This document shows, piece by piece, positions 34,010 to 45,599 of a DNA stretch of 64,000 nt (its first letter is position 1; the number at the start of each line of letters is the position of its first letter). The position numbers and the translations under genes are program-made. This DNA comes from Demequina litorisediminis (GTDB lineage: Bacteria > Actinomycetota > Actinomycetes > Actinomycetales > Demequinaceae), in contig NZ_BSUN01000001.1 in NCBI RefSeq assembly GCF_030161615.1, positions 1,922,001 through 1,986,000 of the forward strand, given 5' to 3'. The notes under the pieces were generated by a model. The model was not told the DNA's origin. It saw only the letters and a list, made by a program, of their open reading frames with translations, and did not search any database.

Positions 34010-34833
34010 CTAGTTTTCGACGTCGCGCACGCCGTAGGGCAGGGTGCTGACCCGCGCGTCCTCGGCGGCCGCCCTGGATTGGCGGCCCATTTCAAAGCCG
34101 TACTCGCGCGAGGCACGCTCGGCGAGCACCGCGGCAATGGCGTACTCGGGGTGCGTCCCCGCGGGCGGGGAGGCGACACGTGCTCGAGGACGCGTGCCCC
34201 GAGGTCGGTGCCGAGGCGGGCGCGGGAGTCGGGGCGTAGCGCGCCTGCGCGCGCGAGGAACATCCTGCTGGTGAGCGCGAGACCGTCGGGAAGCCGGCGC
34301 ATGTCGGCGCTGGCGGCCCAGGGGGCCAGGTGGGCTGGCATCACGAGCGGCGGGAGCGACTTCGTGCCGCCCCTGACGCGCATCGCGTAGGTGCCCGCCA
34401 GGATGTCCCCCAGCCGCTTCCCGCGCGCCGAGAGCAACGATGACGTGATGGCGAGCATGCCGAGCGTCATGTACTCCTCGAAGAGCCCCAGGAACGCGCG
34501 GATGAAGGCGTGGCGGAAGGCGATGGGACCGCCGTCGTCGCGCACCACTCGCACGCCCACGGCGAGCCTGCCTGTGGACAGGCCGCGGGTCAGTGTCTCC
34601 ACGGTCGCAGGCAAGAGCACCAGGGTCGCCACGATCGTGATGATCGCGACCGCGCGCCACGCGGCGCCATTGAGGACCCCGCCAAGGGTGTTCGCGATGG
34701 CGGTGAAGGCGAAGAAGGCCGTCGCGCCGTACACCAGCATGTCGATGATGCCGGAGAGCATGCGAAGCGTCACGGGGGCCGCGCCTGTGGACAGGGCCAC
34801 GCCTTCTCCGATGAGGATCTCGTCGTCCTGCAT
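34010..34833 (-). CDS. RDD-family membrane protein
   Basis: Corrected length is 274 aa; one C is missing in the run complementary to 34167-34170. An RDD domain with three helices (residues about 20-150: [30 protein letters not shown]) is followed by a cytoplasmic tail ending PYGVRDVEN. The ATG 34833 follows GGAGGAACC. It is divergent from the SpoIIM gene by 43 bases. The RDD-SpoIIM pair next to a MoxR/DUF58 operon is the arrangement of Rv3691-Rv3695 in M. tuberculosis. Function unknown. Confidence 0.85.
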
Positions 34834-34876
34834 GGTTCCTCCGCGCGTCGTCGGTGTCATGTGGCATCGTAGCGGC

Positions 34877-35874
34877 GTGGATGTCGATGCCCTCACCCGA
34901 GCGCGAGAGCCCCGTTGGGCGCGTCTCAAGGAACTGACGCGCCGTCGGCGCCTGACAGGTGCCGAGGCGGATGAACTGACGCGCCTGTACCAAGCCACGG
35001 CGGGCGACCTCTCGGCGGTGCGCTCGGCCGCTCCGGAGCCCGCGCTCGTCACGCGCCTGTCGATTCTGGTGGCGGGCGCGCGCGTGTGGCTGACGGGCGC
35101 ACACGAGTCGTCGACCCATCCCGTGCGCCACTTCCTGCTGTACGGGCTTGCCGCGGCCCTCTACCGCGTCCGATGGTGGGGCGTCATCGTGTCGCTCGCC
35201 GTGGTCGCGCTCGCGACGCTGTCCGGCTGGTGGACGCTGAACCACCCGGAGTCGCTCGCGTTGGTGGGCGACGCCGAGGCCCGCGCCGCCATCGCCAATC
35301 ACGAGTTCGCGAACTATTACGTCGAGTACGACTCGGGGTCGTTTGCCGCCTCCGTGTGGTCCAACAACTGGTTCATCGCCGCCCAGTGCATCGCCCTGGG
35401 GATCACGGGAATCTACCCGCTCATCCTGCTGTACAACACCGTCATCCAGTTGGGCGTCGCCGGTGCCGTGATGGCCGAGGCGGGCCTGCTCGACGTGTTC
35501 TTCCAGCCTGCTTGCTCCCCATGGGCTGCTGGAGCCTGTCCGCGGTGTTCGTGGCCGCGGCCGCTGGCTTGCGCCTGTTCTGGACGATGCTCGTGCCCGG
35601 ACCCCGTTCGCGCGGCGAGGCCCTCGCGCAGGAGGGACGCACGGCGTTTGGTGTGGCGCTCGGCCTCGCGGTCGTCCTGCTGATCTCCGGACTCATCGAG
35701 GGCTTCATCACCGGTGCGGCGATCCCGTGGGCGATCAAGGTTCTGATCGGCGTCGCGGCGTTCGCGGCGTTCTGGATCTACGTGTTCGCGTTCGGCAAGG
35801 TGGCCGTGCGTCGCAGCGTCTCCGGGGACGTGGACGGCGACTTCGCGGTCGACACCGTCGCGGTGAGTTCCTAA
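34877..35874 (+). CDS. SpoIIM-family membrane protein
   Basis: Corrected length is 331 aa; surplus bases at 35505 and 35533. After an N-terminal cytoplasmic helix bundle with ELTRLYQATAGDLS come about six transmembrane helices. NNWFIAAQCIALGITGIYP and GLLELSAVFVAAAAGLRL are family blocks; the latter only appears after correction. Stage II sporulation protein M homologues occur widely in non-sporulating actinobacteria. The start is GTG 34877. Confidence 0.85.
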
Positions 35875-35911
35875 CGCGTGCCGTGACCCGGCGGTCGCGC
35901 CGGGCGTGAGC

Positions 35912-37205
35912 CTAGAGGCGTCCCGCCGCCTTGAGCGCGAGGTAGCGGTCGGCGACGGCCGGTGCGAGGTCGTCGGGAGCGGCGTGGACGACTTCTGCGC
36001 CCATCTGGCGCAGCCGCATGCCGACTCCGTCGCGCTCGATCCTGGCGCGCGCGGCGGCGGCGGCGGAGTACACCGCATGGACGTCGTCGCGGCCCTCAAG
36101 CATCGCTACCTCGTCGGGGTCGTCCACCGAGGCGACGAGCACCACATGCGAGCGCGACAGCGAGCGCACCGTGTCGAGCAACCCCGAGTCGATGGCCGAG
36201 ACGTCGATCGTGGTCAGGAGCACCACGAGCGCGCGCTGGCTGAGGCGTCCCTGCACGAGGCGAGCCACGGCCGCCCAGTCCGGTTCGATCAATGCGGGCT
36301 CGACCGTGGCGAGGGCATCGGCGAGCGCTGGCATCACGGCGGGGCCGCTGGTGCCTGCGGCACGAGCCCGCTCCACACGGTCGAAGGCGGTGACCTGAAC
36401 GCGGTCACCCGCGCGGGAGGCTAGCGCCGTCAGGAGCAGCGTGGCCTCGATGGACGCGTCGAGCCGAGGGGAATCGCCCACGCGGGCGGCCGACATGCGG
36501 GAGGTGTCGAGCACGGTGAGCACCCGGCGGTCGCGTTCGGGACGGTAGGTACGCACCTGGACGTCGGCGTGACGGGCAGAAGCCCGCCAGTCGATCGAGC
36601 GGACGTCGTCCCCGATGACGTACTCGCGTAGCGAGTCGAACTCGCTGCCCGCGCCCTTGAGCCTGAACGGCCGTCTGGCCATCGATCTCACGCAGGCGCG
36701 CCAGGCGCGAGGGGAGGTGGCGGCGCGAGGCGAACTCGGGCAGCACGCGCAGATGTCCGCTGGCCTCGATGGAGCGCTGCCGTCCCGCGAGGTGCAGGGG
36801 GCCCGCGACGCGGACGGTGACCTTATCCGCCTGCCGGTCACCTCGCCGGGTCGGGGTGAGACCCGTGGTGAGGCGCATCGACTCGCCGCCTGCGAGCCTG
36901 AGGCGATGACGCGTGTCGTCGGCGCCTGCCGACGGCTGCCACGCGTCACGCACCGTGAGGCGCATCCGCCGGCGGCCGAGGTTGGCGACCTCAAGGGTGG
37001 CGTGGGTGGACTCGGTGAGGCGCACGGCGCCGGGAGCCGTGCGCCTCACTCCCACCTGCGTCGCGCGCGGCGCGAGCCACGCATCGATCGCGGCGAGCGC
37101 GAGGACGCTCAGCACCCACACCCACGCGAACGTGCGGCCGGAGGACCACACCGCAGGCACCGCTCCCAGCGCCGCCAGCAGCGCCGTCCACCCCGTGATG
37201 TACAT
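35912..37205 (-). CDS. DUF58 protein with vWA-like fold
   Basis: Corrected length is 430 aa; one surplus base at 36660. Two N-terminal membrane helices, an immunoglobulin-like region and a C-terminal DUF58/vWA region (GSEFDSLREYVIGDDVRSIDW, the most conserved block, then VLTVLDTSRM). The error lies immediately before that block. It is the last gene of a MoxR-type operon; DUF58 proteins are thought to be adaptors for MoxR AAA+ ATPases in folding or metal insertion. Confidence 0.88.
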
Positions 37206-37207
37206 GC

Positions 37208-38299
37208 TTAGCGCGGTACGGGGACGGAGGCGAGCACGGAGGCCAGCACCGCGCGGGTGGTGACCGCCTCCAGGCTCAGCCTCGGCCCGCAACTGAATGC
37301 GGTGCGCGAGGGTCCACTCCACGAGGGTCTTCACGTCGTCGGGCGTCACGAAGGTCGAGCCGCGCATCCACGCCCACGCGCGAGCGGTCTTCATCAGGGC
37401 GGCTGCACCACGCGGGGACACGCCCACGGCCACCGACGCCGCCTCACGCGTCGCGCGGCACACGTCGACGATGTATCCGGCGACCTCGTCGCTCAGGGTC
37501 ACGGTCGCGACCTCGGCCCTGGCGGCGGCGAGGTCATCGATGGACGCCACCGTCTGGACACCCGCGGCGTCGAGGTCACGGGGGTCGAAGCCCGCCGCGT
37601 GACGGCGCACCACCTCGACCTCCGCCTCACGGGCGGGAAGGGGCACGGGCAGCAGAGCAGGAAGCGGTCCAGTTGCGCCTCGGGCAGGGGGTAGGTGCCC
37701 TCGTACTCGATGGGGTTCTGGGTGGCGATGACCAGGAACGGGTCGGGCAGGGGGCGCGAGTCGCCGTCGACGGTGACCTGACGCTCCTCCATGGCCTCCA
37801 GCAGCGACGACTGAGTCTTCGGGGGAGTCCTGTTGATCTCATCGGCCAGCAGGAGGTTGGTGAACACCGGGCCCTCGCGGAACGAGAACGCCGCCGTGCG
37901 GGCGTCGTACACGAGCGAGCCGGTGACGTCGCCGGGCATGAGGTCGGGGGTGAATTGGACGCGCGAGGACTCGACCCCGAGCGACCGCGACAGCGTGCGC
38001 ACCAGCAGCGTCTTGGCGGTTCCGGGGACGCCCTCGAGGAGCACGTGGCCGCGGCACAGAAGCGCGATGACGAGTCCCGTGACGACCTGGTCCTGGCCCA
38101 CGACGGCCTTGCCGACCTCGGTGCGGACGCGGCCGAGGGCCGCGCGCGCATCGGATGTCACGGGCGCGAGTGCCGCGGGTGCCGCGGGTGCGGTGGCAGG
38201 TGCTGCTGGCGCCGCACCGGTGTCCGCGGGGGCCGGTGCAGGGGGCTCCGGCGTGGGTGCTGCGGTGTCGTGCAGGGGCTGCTCGGGGGTGTCGGTCAC
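37208..38299 (-). CDS. MoxR-family AAA+ ATPase
   Basis: Corrected length is 363 aa. An N-terminal Ala/Pro-rich stretch of about 45 residues precedes the AAA+ core: Walker A GVPGTAKT, Walker B LLADEINR, sensor 1 IATQNP, and [14 protein letters not shown] in the lid. One base is missing near 37653 (the family has LLKLPVP where the text has an AAGCTG-like corruption) and one is surplus at 37272. It overlaps the DUF4350 stop with its GTG start. It probably acts as a chaperone with the neighbouring DUF58 protein. Confidence 0.88.
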
Positions 38300-39496
38300 G
38301 GTCGGTGAACCTCGCTTTCCAAGGTGTCGAGGCTCGGCGATCAGGGACATCATGGCGGCGTCGTCGGCAGGCGGCGGGCCGTACAGCAGGTGTGCCACGT
38401 GGGCGCGGTCGCGCCCGGTGGCTCGTGCTACAGCGTCAACGAGCGCGTCGGCGCCGGCGCTGCGAGGAACACCAAGGCGGCGGCCGATGCGGGTGGCGGT
38501 GTGAGCGCGCATCGCCGCGGTGGCGCGTCCCGAGGCGCCGGCGCGGCGGTACAGCCGGGCGCGTCCACGGGTCGCCTCGGAGGCGCGCACCACGACGGGC
38601 AGCGGCTCGCGGACGAGCGGTCCGAAGCGGCGCGCCTTCCACAGCGCTGCCACGACCACGGCGAGGCCCAGGGCGAAGGCCGCCTCAAGGGTGCCAGGTG
38701 GCAAGAAGTCGGGGGAGGTCTCCACCGATGACGGGGGCTCGACGCCGTCGCCGCCGTCCCACGCGGGCACCGACGAGTCGTAGAGGTCGGCCACGTACCA
38801 CTCAAGGTGGTGGTGGCGACCGAGCGTGCGCAGCGTCAGTGCCGCGTTGCCCGCCGCGTCGAGGTGCTCGTTGGTCACGATCTGCGGCGACGCCAGGATG
38901 GTGAGACGCCCCGCGTCGCGCATCACGTCCACGTACGCGTAGCCGCCGTCCGGGTGGGGGAAGCAGGCGACCACGTCGGCCCCGGCGATGCCGGTGACCA
39001 GGTCAGGTCCCACGTCGATCTGCTCGGCGGCCAGGGCGTCGGGATCGTCGCAAGCAGCGGGGGCGCGCACGCTGGCGCCCCACGAGGAATCCCAGGCAAG
39101 GCCCGTGTCCGTCTCGGTCAGCACGCGGTCATCCGCGCCCAGGAACACTAGGTCGCCGGGGTACTCCAGGAGCGCGTCGATCTGGAAGTCCTGAAGGAGG
39201 TCGGGCGTCGCCACGACCAGCGTGGTGTCCGCCGGATCGGTGACCCTGATGGACCCGAGCGTCGAGGCCTTGCGGACGTCCACACCCTGGGCGCGCAGAA
39301 TCTCCGCTGCGGCCCGAGCGCCGTCGGGCGTGGCGTTGCCGGGGGACAGGGGCGTGTAGTCCTGGGGGCGCGCGGACCACACCAGCACCACCACGATCGC
39401 CACGAACAGCACCGCGGCGATCAGCGCTCCGGGGCGCTTGCGGGCGCGTGACGCGACCGAGGGGCGCTCGGTCGCGCGCGCGTAGTCCACGCTCAT
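38296..39496 (-). CDS. DUF4350 membrane-anchored protein
   Basis: Corrected length is 399 aa; one surplus base at 38330. Transmembrane helix near residues 25-45, an extracytoplasmic DUF4350 domain ([15 protein letters not shown]), a second helix near 270-290 and a cytoplasmic tail. Before correction it fuses falsely with MoxR. The four-base overlaps on both sides (with the DUF4129 gene and MoxR) tie it into the operon. Confidence 0.83.
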
Positions 39497-40133
39497 GCGG
39501 AGGCCTCCGAGACGGCGGCGGCCCGTCGCGCCGAGCCCAGCGCCGCGTAGGTCGACAGCGCGCGCTCCCACGCGCGGGAGGTCAGCCCGCCCGAGCCGTA
39601 GCGTGCCACATCGAAGTCGGTCGCCACCTGGGTCACCGCGAGGGCCTCGTGAGGCACCGCGGCGCCGATCGCGCGTGCCGCTTCGTCGGCTGTCATGCCG
39701 TCGGCGACGTCGACCACGCGGCGATCATCGAGCCTTGCGCACGGTGGCGCGGAAGATCTCGGTGACGGCGAGGTCCCAGTCGCCGCGGTCGGCGGCACCG
39801 CGCGCGGCGGCCTCCATCTCCTCGGCACTGCGGGCGTCGTCTTCCCACACGGGAGCCGATGCCGCGGCGGCTCGCGACCGGCGCATCGGCCCCATGACGA
39901 GCCATACCACGAGACCGATGAGCGCGGCGATGAGCACGATCACGGCGATGGTGCCGCCGGGCGAGAAGCCCACGCCGAAGTCACCGAAGCCGTTGATGAA
40001 GTCCTGAATCCAGCGGGAGATCGAGTCGAGCCACGTCGAGGGCTCCGTCTGATACTCGGACTTGGCGAGGCTCCTCGGTGGCCCAGCGACGCGCTTCGTC
40101 GGCGTCCGGCTCCACCGGAATGGTGAGGTGCAT
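39493..40133 (-). CDS. DUF4129 domain protein
   Basis: Corrected length is 212 aa; surplus bases at 39731 and 40068. One transmembrane helix near residues 60-80, then the DUF4129 domain with [20 protein letters not shown] and DEAARAIG, a transglutaminase-associated domain found in MoxR operons. It starts at ATG 40133, three bases after the upstream gene's stop. Confidence 0.83.
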
Positions 40134-40136
40134 GTG

Positions 40137-41321
40137 TCAGGCCCGTCCGGCGGCGCGCGCCTCGGCGGCTCGCGCCAGGTCGATGTCAAATCCCTCGTGG
40201 CGCATGCGCAGATCGATGTAGATCAGCGCGAAGACCGCCCCGAGGTAGGAGTAGACCATCAGCATCGACAGCACGTAGGCGAGACCGTAGACCACGAAGA
40301 ACGCGATGCCGAAGATCACATCGGACTCGGGGGCGATGGCACCGACGGCTAGCGCGCCGAACTGTCCGACGTTTTGGACCACACCCGCCGCGATGTTGAT
40401 CAGCAGCAGCGTGACGAAGGCGATCAGGATCGACCACCAGAAGCGGCCCTTGATGAGGGAGAAGGTCCGCTTGAGGCCCGCCCCGATAGAGACGTCTTCC
40501 AGCACGATGAGGGCGCGCGCGATGCCCTGCAGCAGCGTGATCGCGAGGAACACGGGCACGCACAGCGCGAAGGCGACGAGGGTGAGCAGGATGCCGATGG
40601 CGATCGCTCCACCATCGCCGGTGATCAGCAGGAGGAGAGGAAGCAGCGCCAGGCCTCCGACCACACACATCGAGGCGAAGGCGGTGAGGTACAGGAGCAC
40701 CAGCGACCCGAGGCGACGGCGCACCTGCCGCCAGGCGGTTCCGATGGTGATGCGCTCGCCCAGCACGGCGCGAGCGACGCCGGGGGCAATGATCGAGCTC
40801 GACAGCACATCGGCCAACAGCATGCACGCCACCGCGATCACGATGAGTCCGATGGATTCGCCCGAGATTCCCGACATGGTGGGCGCGACGGACAACAGGC
40901 CGAGCCGAGGGTCGTTGAACACGACCCACAGCGCGGTAAGGGTGAGGATGGTGGAGACGAGGGTGAACAGCAAGGGCGCGCCGAGCATGACGCCCCGGTT
41001 GTACCGGATCGCGCGGAAGGGGACGCTGAGGAAGTCCCCGAACGACATCGGCTTGAGCGCAAGGATGCCGGGCTGCCACGAACGGTAGGTGGGCGCCGCG
41101 TAGGTCGGCACGGACGCGCTCGACGTCGTGTACTGCGCGGGGCCAGGCGCGGCGTGAGGGGGGACGGGTGCGCCGGGCCCAGGGCCGGCACCCGGCTGCG
41201 CCGCGGCACCGGACTGGCCCGATGCCGGGGTCACCCATGCGGGCACTCCGGAGTCGGGTGTTGCGCCCGGCCACTGGGGCGGCGCGGTGGGGTCCTGCGG
41301 TTCGACGTTCGACACGTGCAT
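40137..41321 (-). CDS. Pro-rich membrane protein, first gene of the MoxR operon
   Basis: This 394-aa protein has a Pro/Gly/Ala-rich cytoplasmic N-terminus (residues 1-80) and about six transmembrane helices resembling the membrane domain of glycerophosphodiester phosphodiesterase-type proteins (TAWRQVRRRLGSLVLLYL, SIGAGLKRTFSLIKGRFWW). No catalytic residues are seen. It heads the DUF4129-DUF4350-MoxR-DUF58 operon and is divergent from mtrA by about 90 bases. Intact. Confidence 0.75.
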   Translation of the reverse strand: MHVSNVEPQDPTAPPQWPGATPDSGVPAWVTPASGQSGAAAQPGAGPGPGAPVPPHAAPGPAQYTTSSASVPTYAAPTYRSWQPGILALKPMSFGDFLSVPFRAIRYNRGVMLGAPLLFTLVSTILTLTALWVVFNDPRLGLLSVAPTMSGISGESIGLIVIAVACMLLADVLSSSIIAPGVARAVLGERITIGTAWRQVRRRLGSLVLLYLTAFASMCVVGGLALLPLLLLITGDGGAIAIGILLTLVAFALCVPVFLAITLLQGIARALIVLEDVSIGAGLKRTFSLIKGRFWWSILIAFVTLLLINIAAGVVQNVGQFGALAVGAIAPESDVIFGIAFFVVYGLAYVLSMLMVYSYLGAVFALIYIDLRMRHEGFDIDLARAAEARAAGRA

Positions 41322-41409
41322 CCTCCCTGACCGGCCCTATCCTGCCACGCGGGTGCGACGCGGCGCGGGGTCCTGGGGGCCGGGACGTGTCGCATGGCAA
41401 GATGGCGGC

Positions 41410-42094
41410 ATGACGGCACGTATCTTGGTGGTCGATGACGATCCCGCTGTCGCAGAGATGATCGGCATCGTCCTGCGCGGCGACGGCTTCGATCCGATTT
41501 TCTGTGACCATGGCGACCGCGCGGTGGACGTGTTCCGCGCGGAACAGCCGGACGTGATCCTGCTCGACCTCATGCTGCCCGGACGGTCGGGCATCGACAT
41601 CTGCCGTGAGATCCGCGGCGAGTCCGGCGTCCCCATCATCATGTTGACCGCGAAGTCGGACACCGTGGATGTGGTGCTTGGCCTGGAGTCCGGCGCGGAC
41701 GACTACATCCCTAAGCCGTTCAAGCCGCGAGAGCCTGATCGCGCGTGTGCGCGCTCGCCTCAGGCGCCACGACTCGGCCGCGGCGCCGGTGCTGCGCATC
41801 GGCGACCTCGAGATCGACGTCACCGGTCACCGTGTCACCCGCGACGGCGACCTGATCCCGCTGACGCCGCTCGAGTTTGACGTGCTCACCACGCTCGCCC
41901 GCGCGCCTGGCCAGGTGTTTACTCGCGAGGTGCTCCTCGAGGACGTCTGGGGGTATCGCCACGCGGCGGACACCCGCCTCGTCAACGTCCACATCCAGCG
42001 ACTGCGCGCCAAGATCGAGCGTGATCCCGAGAACCCGGAGATCATCCAGACCGTGCGCGGCGTCGGGTACAAGGCAGGCAGCCACACGCCGTGA
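41410..42094 (+). CDS. mtrA: response regulator MtrA
   Basis: Corrected length is 227 aa; one surplus base at 41732. Receiver with phospho-acceptor Asp53 (ILLDLMLPGRSG) and DYIPKPFKPREL; winged helix ending VRGVGYKAG. MtrA is an essential actinobacterial regulator of cell-wall hydrolases, division and replication. The error is at the end of the receiver in the PRELIARV helix. GTGA overlap with mtrB. Confidence 0.96.
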
Positions 42095-43784
42095 GAGTTT
42101 CGGCGCGCGCCATCGGCGCCGCGCTCGTCGCCCCGGTGAGGTCAGCGACTCGCCGGTGGTCGCGGTCGATGTCGTTGCGCATCGTCACGACCACGCTCGT
42201 GATCGGCATCGGCACGGTCATGCTGCTGGGGGCGTATGCCACCACCCAGATCCGCGACGGACTCGTCGAGGACCGCGTCGACCGTGTGCTGGCGGAGTCC
42301 GCCCGCGACGCGGCGACCGCGCAGGACCTCGCGTCGTCGACCACCGCGGCCAACGCCGCCGACATGCAGCAGTTCGTGCTTGACCTCCTGATCGAGCCTG
42401 CGGTCCGTGGGCGGGTCGCAGCGCGGCATCGTGGTCCTGCGTTCTCCTGACAACACCTCGCAACTTCCACTGCTGGTGGGTGCGCTCCCGACCGGTATCG
42501 GTCCCGCCGTCTCCACCGACATGCGCGCGGCGGTGGCGGATGGTCAGTCCCTGTCGTGGCAGTTCGTCGCACTTCCCGAGTCGGAAGTGCCCGGCGTGGT
42601 GGTCGGCACCCCGCTCGATCTGGGGGTGGCGGGCCCCTACGAGCCTGTACTTCGTCTATTCGTTGTCCGACGAGCAGGACACCCTCGCGCTTATCCAGCA
42701 GGTGCTCGCGATCGGCGCCGTGGTGCTCGTGGGGCTGGTGGTCGTGATGACCTGGTACGTCACGAACCAGGCGGTGCGGCCCGTCCGGCAGGCGGCGAGG
42801 GTGGCCTCCCGCCTGGCCGAGGGGCGCCTGTCCGAGCGCATGAAGGTCCGTGGTCACGACGAGATGGCCACCCTCGCGCAGACGTTCAACGACATGGCCG
42901 AGTCGCTCCAACGCCAGATCACCCGCATGGAGCACCTGTCGCGGCTTCAGCGTCGCTTCGTCTCCGACGTCTCGCACGAGCTCCGCACCCCGCTGACGAC
43001 TATTCGCATGGCTTCCGACGTGTTGCACGACGCACGCGAGGACTTCGATCCCGCCGCGGCGCGCTCGGCCGAACTGCTCAGCACCCAGGCTCGACAGGTT
43101 CGAGGCGCTGCTGGCGGACCTGCTGGAGATCTCCCGCATCGACGCGGGCGCGGCGCAGGCGGAGTTCGAGGCGATGGATGTGGGCGACTTGGTGCGCGAT
43201 GAGGTCGAGGCGATGATTCCGGTCGCGGGTGGGCTCGGTATCACGCTCACCATGCGCATGGGGCCAGGGCCACATACGGCCTCCATCGATCGCCCGCGCG
43301 TGGGGCGCATCGTCCGCAACTTGTTGTCGAACGCGGTGGAACACGCGTCGCAGGCAGGCGTCGAGGTGGCCGTCGCGTCGAACCGACGCGGCGTGGCGGT
43401 GCTGGTGCGTGACTACGGCGTCGGCCTCACCACGCAGCAGGTGGATCGTGTCTTCGACCGCTTCTGGAGGGCCGATGCCGCCAGGGCGAGGACTCTCGGC
43501 GGCACCGGGTTGGGGCTGTCGATTGCGCGCGAGGATGCGCTTTTGCACGACGGCGCTCTCGAGGTCTGGGGCGCCCCGGGCCAGGGGGCGAGCTTCCGGT
43601 TGCTGCTGCCGCGCACCTCGGAGGGCCTTGGCAAGAACCCACCGCTGCCGCTGGTGCTGCGACAGGGGGCTTCGCGAACGTCGGCGAGCCTCGTGGAGTT
43701 CTCGGCCGCCGTCACGGCAGCGGCGCCGCACACGACCAGGCGCAGGCGTCGCCCGCGTCACCGCTCGAGGAGGAGGCACCGTGA
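42091..43784 (+). CDS. mtrB: sensor histidine kinase MtrB
   Basis: Corrected length is 563 aa. Helix near residues 28-50, extracellular sensor, second helix, HAMP, HisKA with RFVSDVSHELRTPLT and HATPase (LLSNAVEHAS, DYGVGL, GTGLGLSI). Errors: surplus bases at 42395, 42642, 43087 and 43687; one missing G at 43665-43669; and one missing near 43730 (an AGCTC probably read as ACAC). Only with all six applied does the protein end LEEEAP at the TGA overlapping lpqB. The terminal 30 residues are therefore the least certain. Confidence 0.9.
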
Positions 43785-45505
43785 GGCATGCGATGCGATA
43801 CGTCGCGCTGGGGACGGCAGCGGCGCTCGTCCTGGGGGCGTGTTCCTCGATTCCGACGGACGGTCCCGTGCAGGAGGGCGACGCCGACGTTGACCCCGTC
43901 GAGCCCTTCGAGCCCATCGTCCAGGGGCCGGGCGCGACCGACGGCCCCGCGGCCATCGTGACGGGCTTCCTCACGGCCGCCGCGGGCGGCGTCGCTTCGG
44001 ACTTCACGGTGGCGCGCGAGTTCCTCACTCCCGAGGCTGCGGCCACGTGGGACCCGTCCGCGCGCACGCTCGTCTACGACTCGGGTGCTGTCGCTCCCGA
44101 GTGGGACGAGAACGCGGGCACCGTCACCTATGAGGTGCCGCTTGCCGCGTCGGTGGACGACTCCGGACGCCTCACCGACGCCGCCGACGAGACGGTCGAG
44201 CGTGTCGAGTTCGAGATGGAGCAGGACGATGACGGCCAGTGGCGCATCGCCTCGCTCGCCGACGGGGTCGTGGTCTCCGAGGCGAACTTCACGGGATTCT
44301 TCCGGGCCGTGCAGTTGGTCTTCGCGACGCCAGACCTGACCACCGCCGCCCCGGAGCCGAGGTGGCTCCCGCGCGTGAATGCCGCCACGGCCGCGGCACG
44401 CGAACTCATCGAGGGGCCATCGCCATGGCTGGCCGATGCGGTGGTCACTGGCTTCCCCGCCACCGCCGCGCTCGCGGTGGAGTCGGTGCTGGTCGAGGGT
44501 GGCGTCGCGACGGTCGACCTCACGGCCCAGTCAGCGGGCACGCCCCAGGAGCGTGCGCTTGCTGAAGAGCAGTTGACCATGACGCTTGGCTCGCTGCCAG
44601 ACGTCACCGACGTCGACGTGCGCATTGGCGGTCTTCCCATCGCGGCAGACGACGAGGTGGAACTGGAACAGCCGCCCGTGCCCGAGGCGACGGCGGCGGT
44701 GCTCGTGAATGACCGACTCGGTCTGTGGGACGGCGACGACCTGGTGGTGCCGGATGGGACGGGTGCCGTGGCCGCCGACGCCTACGGCCTTGCGTTGTCC
44801 TACGACGGCACCGAGGCGGCGTTCGTCACGGACGGTGTCGGAGTGCAGACCACCACGGTGTTGAGTGTGGGATTCGACGCGATGGTGCCGGTGGAACAGG
44901 CGGGTGACCTCACGGCACCCGTGGACGCCGCCACCGTGATTGAAGGCTCGAACCTCTTGCCGCCCAGTTATGACCGGTACGGCGACCTGTGGACGGTGGA
45001 GCGTGCCGGTGGCCCGCTCCTCGTGGACACGGGCCAGGGCGAACCCCTGAGCCTTGGCGACACCTGGCTCACGGGTCGCTCGGTGCTGTCGCTGGCCGTC
45101 TCTCGTGACGGCAGCCGCATCGCTGTGTTGTCGAAGGCGGGAGGGCAGGCGTCCCTCGAGGTGGCCGCGATTGTGCGCGATGCCGAGGGTGTGCCGACCG
45201 GCATCGGCGAGCCGCTCGGTGTCGGCGCAGGCATTGGGTCAGGCGTGGACATCGCGTGGACCGATGCGTTGACGGTCGCCGTGCTCGGGGAGCCGGTCGA
45301 TGGCACCGCGTCGCCGTTGTGGTTGGCGAGCGTGGGCGGATTCACCACCGCGCTCGTCACCCTGCGCAACGGGAACACGGTGACCGCGAGGTCCGGAGAA
45401 TCGTCGCTCGTCGTGGTGGGCGAGGACGGGACCGTCGAGGAGCGCGCCGGTACCTCGTGGGCGACGGTCCTCGAGGGCGTGGAGGACGTCGCCTACGCGG
45501 GCTGA
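43781..45505 (+). CDS. lpqB: lipoprotein LpqB
   Basis: This 574-aa protein has a signal peptide with lipobox LVLGAC (lipidated Cys near residue 21), a GerMN domain in the middle and a C-terminal beta-propeller-like region. LpqB binds the MtrB sensor domain and modulates MtrA phosphorylation. The GTG start overlaps the mtrB stop. Notably it contains no frame error, so the three-gene operon can be anchored on it. Confidence 0.93.
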   Translation: MRHAMRYVALGTAAALVLGACSSIPTDGPVQEGDADVDPVEPFEPIVQGPGATDGPAAIVTGFLTAAAGGVASDFTVAREFLTPEAAATWDPSARTLVYDSGAVAPEWDENAGTVTYEVPLAASVDDSGRLTDAADETVERVEFEMEQDDDGQWRIASLADGVVVSEANFTGFFRAVQLVFATPDLTTAAPEPRWLPRVNAATAAARELIEGPSPWLADAVVTGFPATAALAVESVLVEGGVATVDLTAQSAGTPQERALAEEQLTMTLGSLPDVTDVDVRIGGLPIAADDEVELEQPPVPEATAAVLVNDRLGLWDGDDLVVPDGTGAVAADAYGLALSYDGTEAAFVTDGVGVQTTTVLSVGFDAMVPVEQAGDLTAPVDAATVIEGSNLLPPSYDRYGDLWTVERAGGPLLVDTGQGEPLSLGDTWLTGRSVLSLAVSRDGSRIAVLSKAGGQASLEVAAIVRDAEGVPTGIGEPLGVGAGIGSGVDIAWTDALTVAVLGEPVDGTASPLWLASVGGFTTALVTLRNGNTVTARSGESSLVVVGEDGTVEERAGTSWATVLEGVEDVAYAG

Positions 45506-45599
45506 GCGCGTCGTCCCCAGCCGCGGCCCGCATCGGCCGTTGTCAACGTCTCGCTGCGCATGCCGTGAGAACGTGCGCACGCCGTGGCACCGTCGCCCC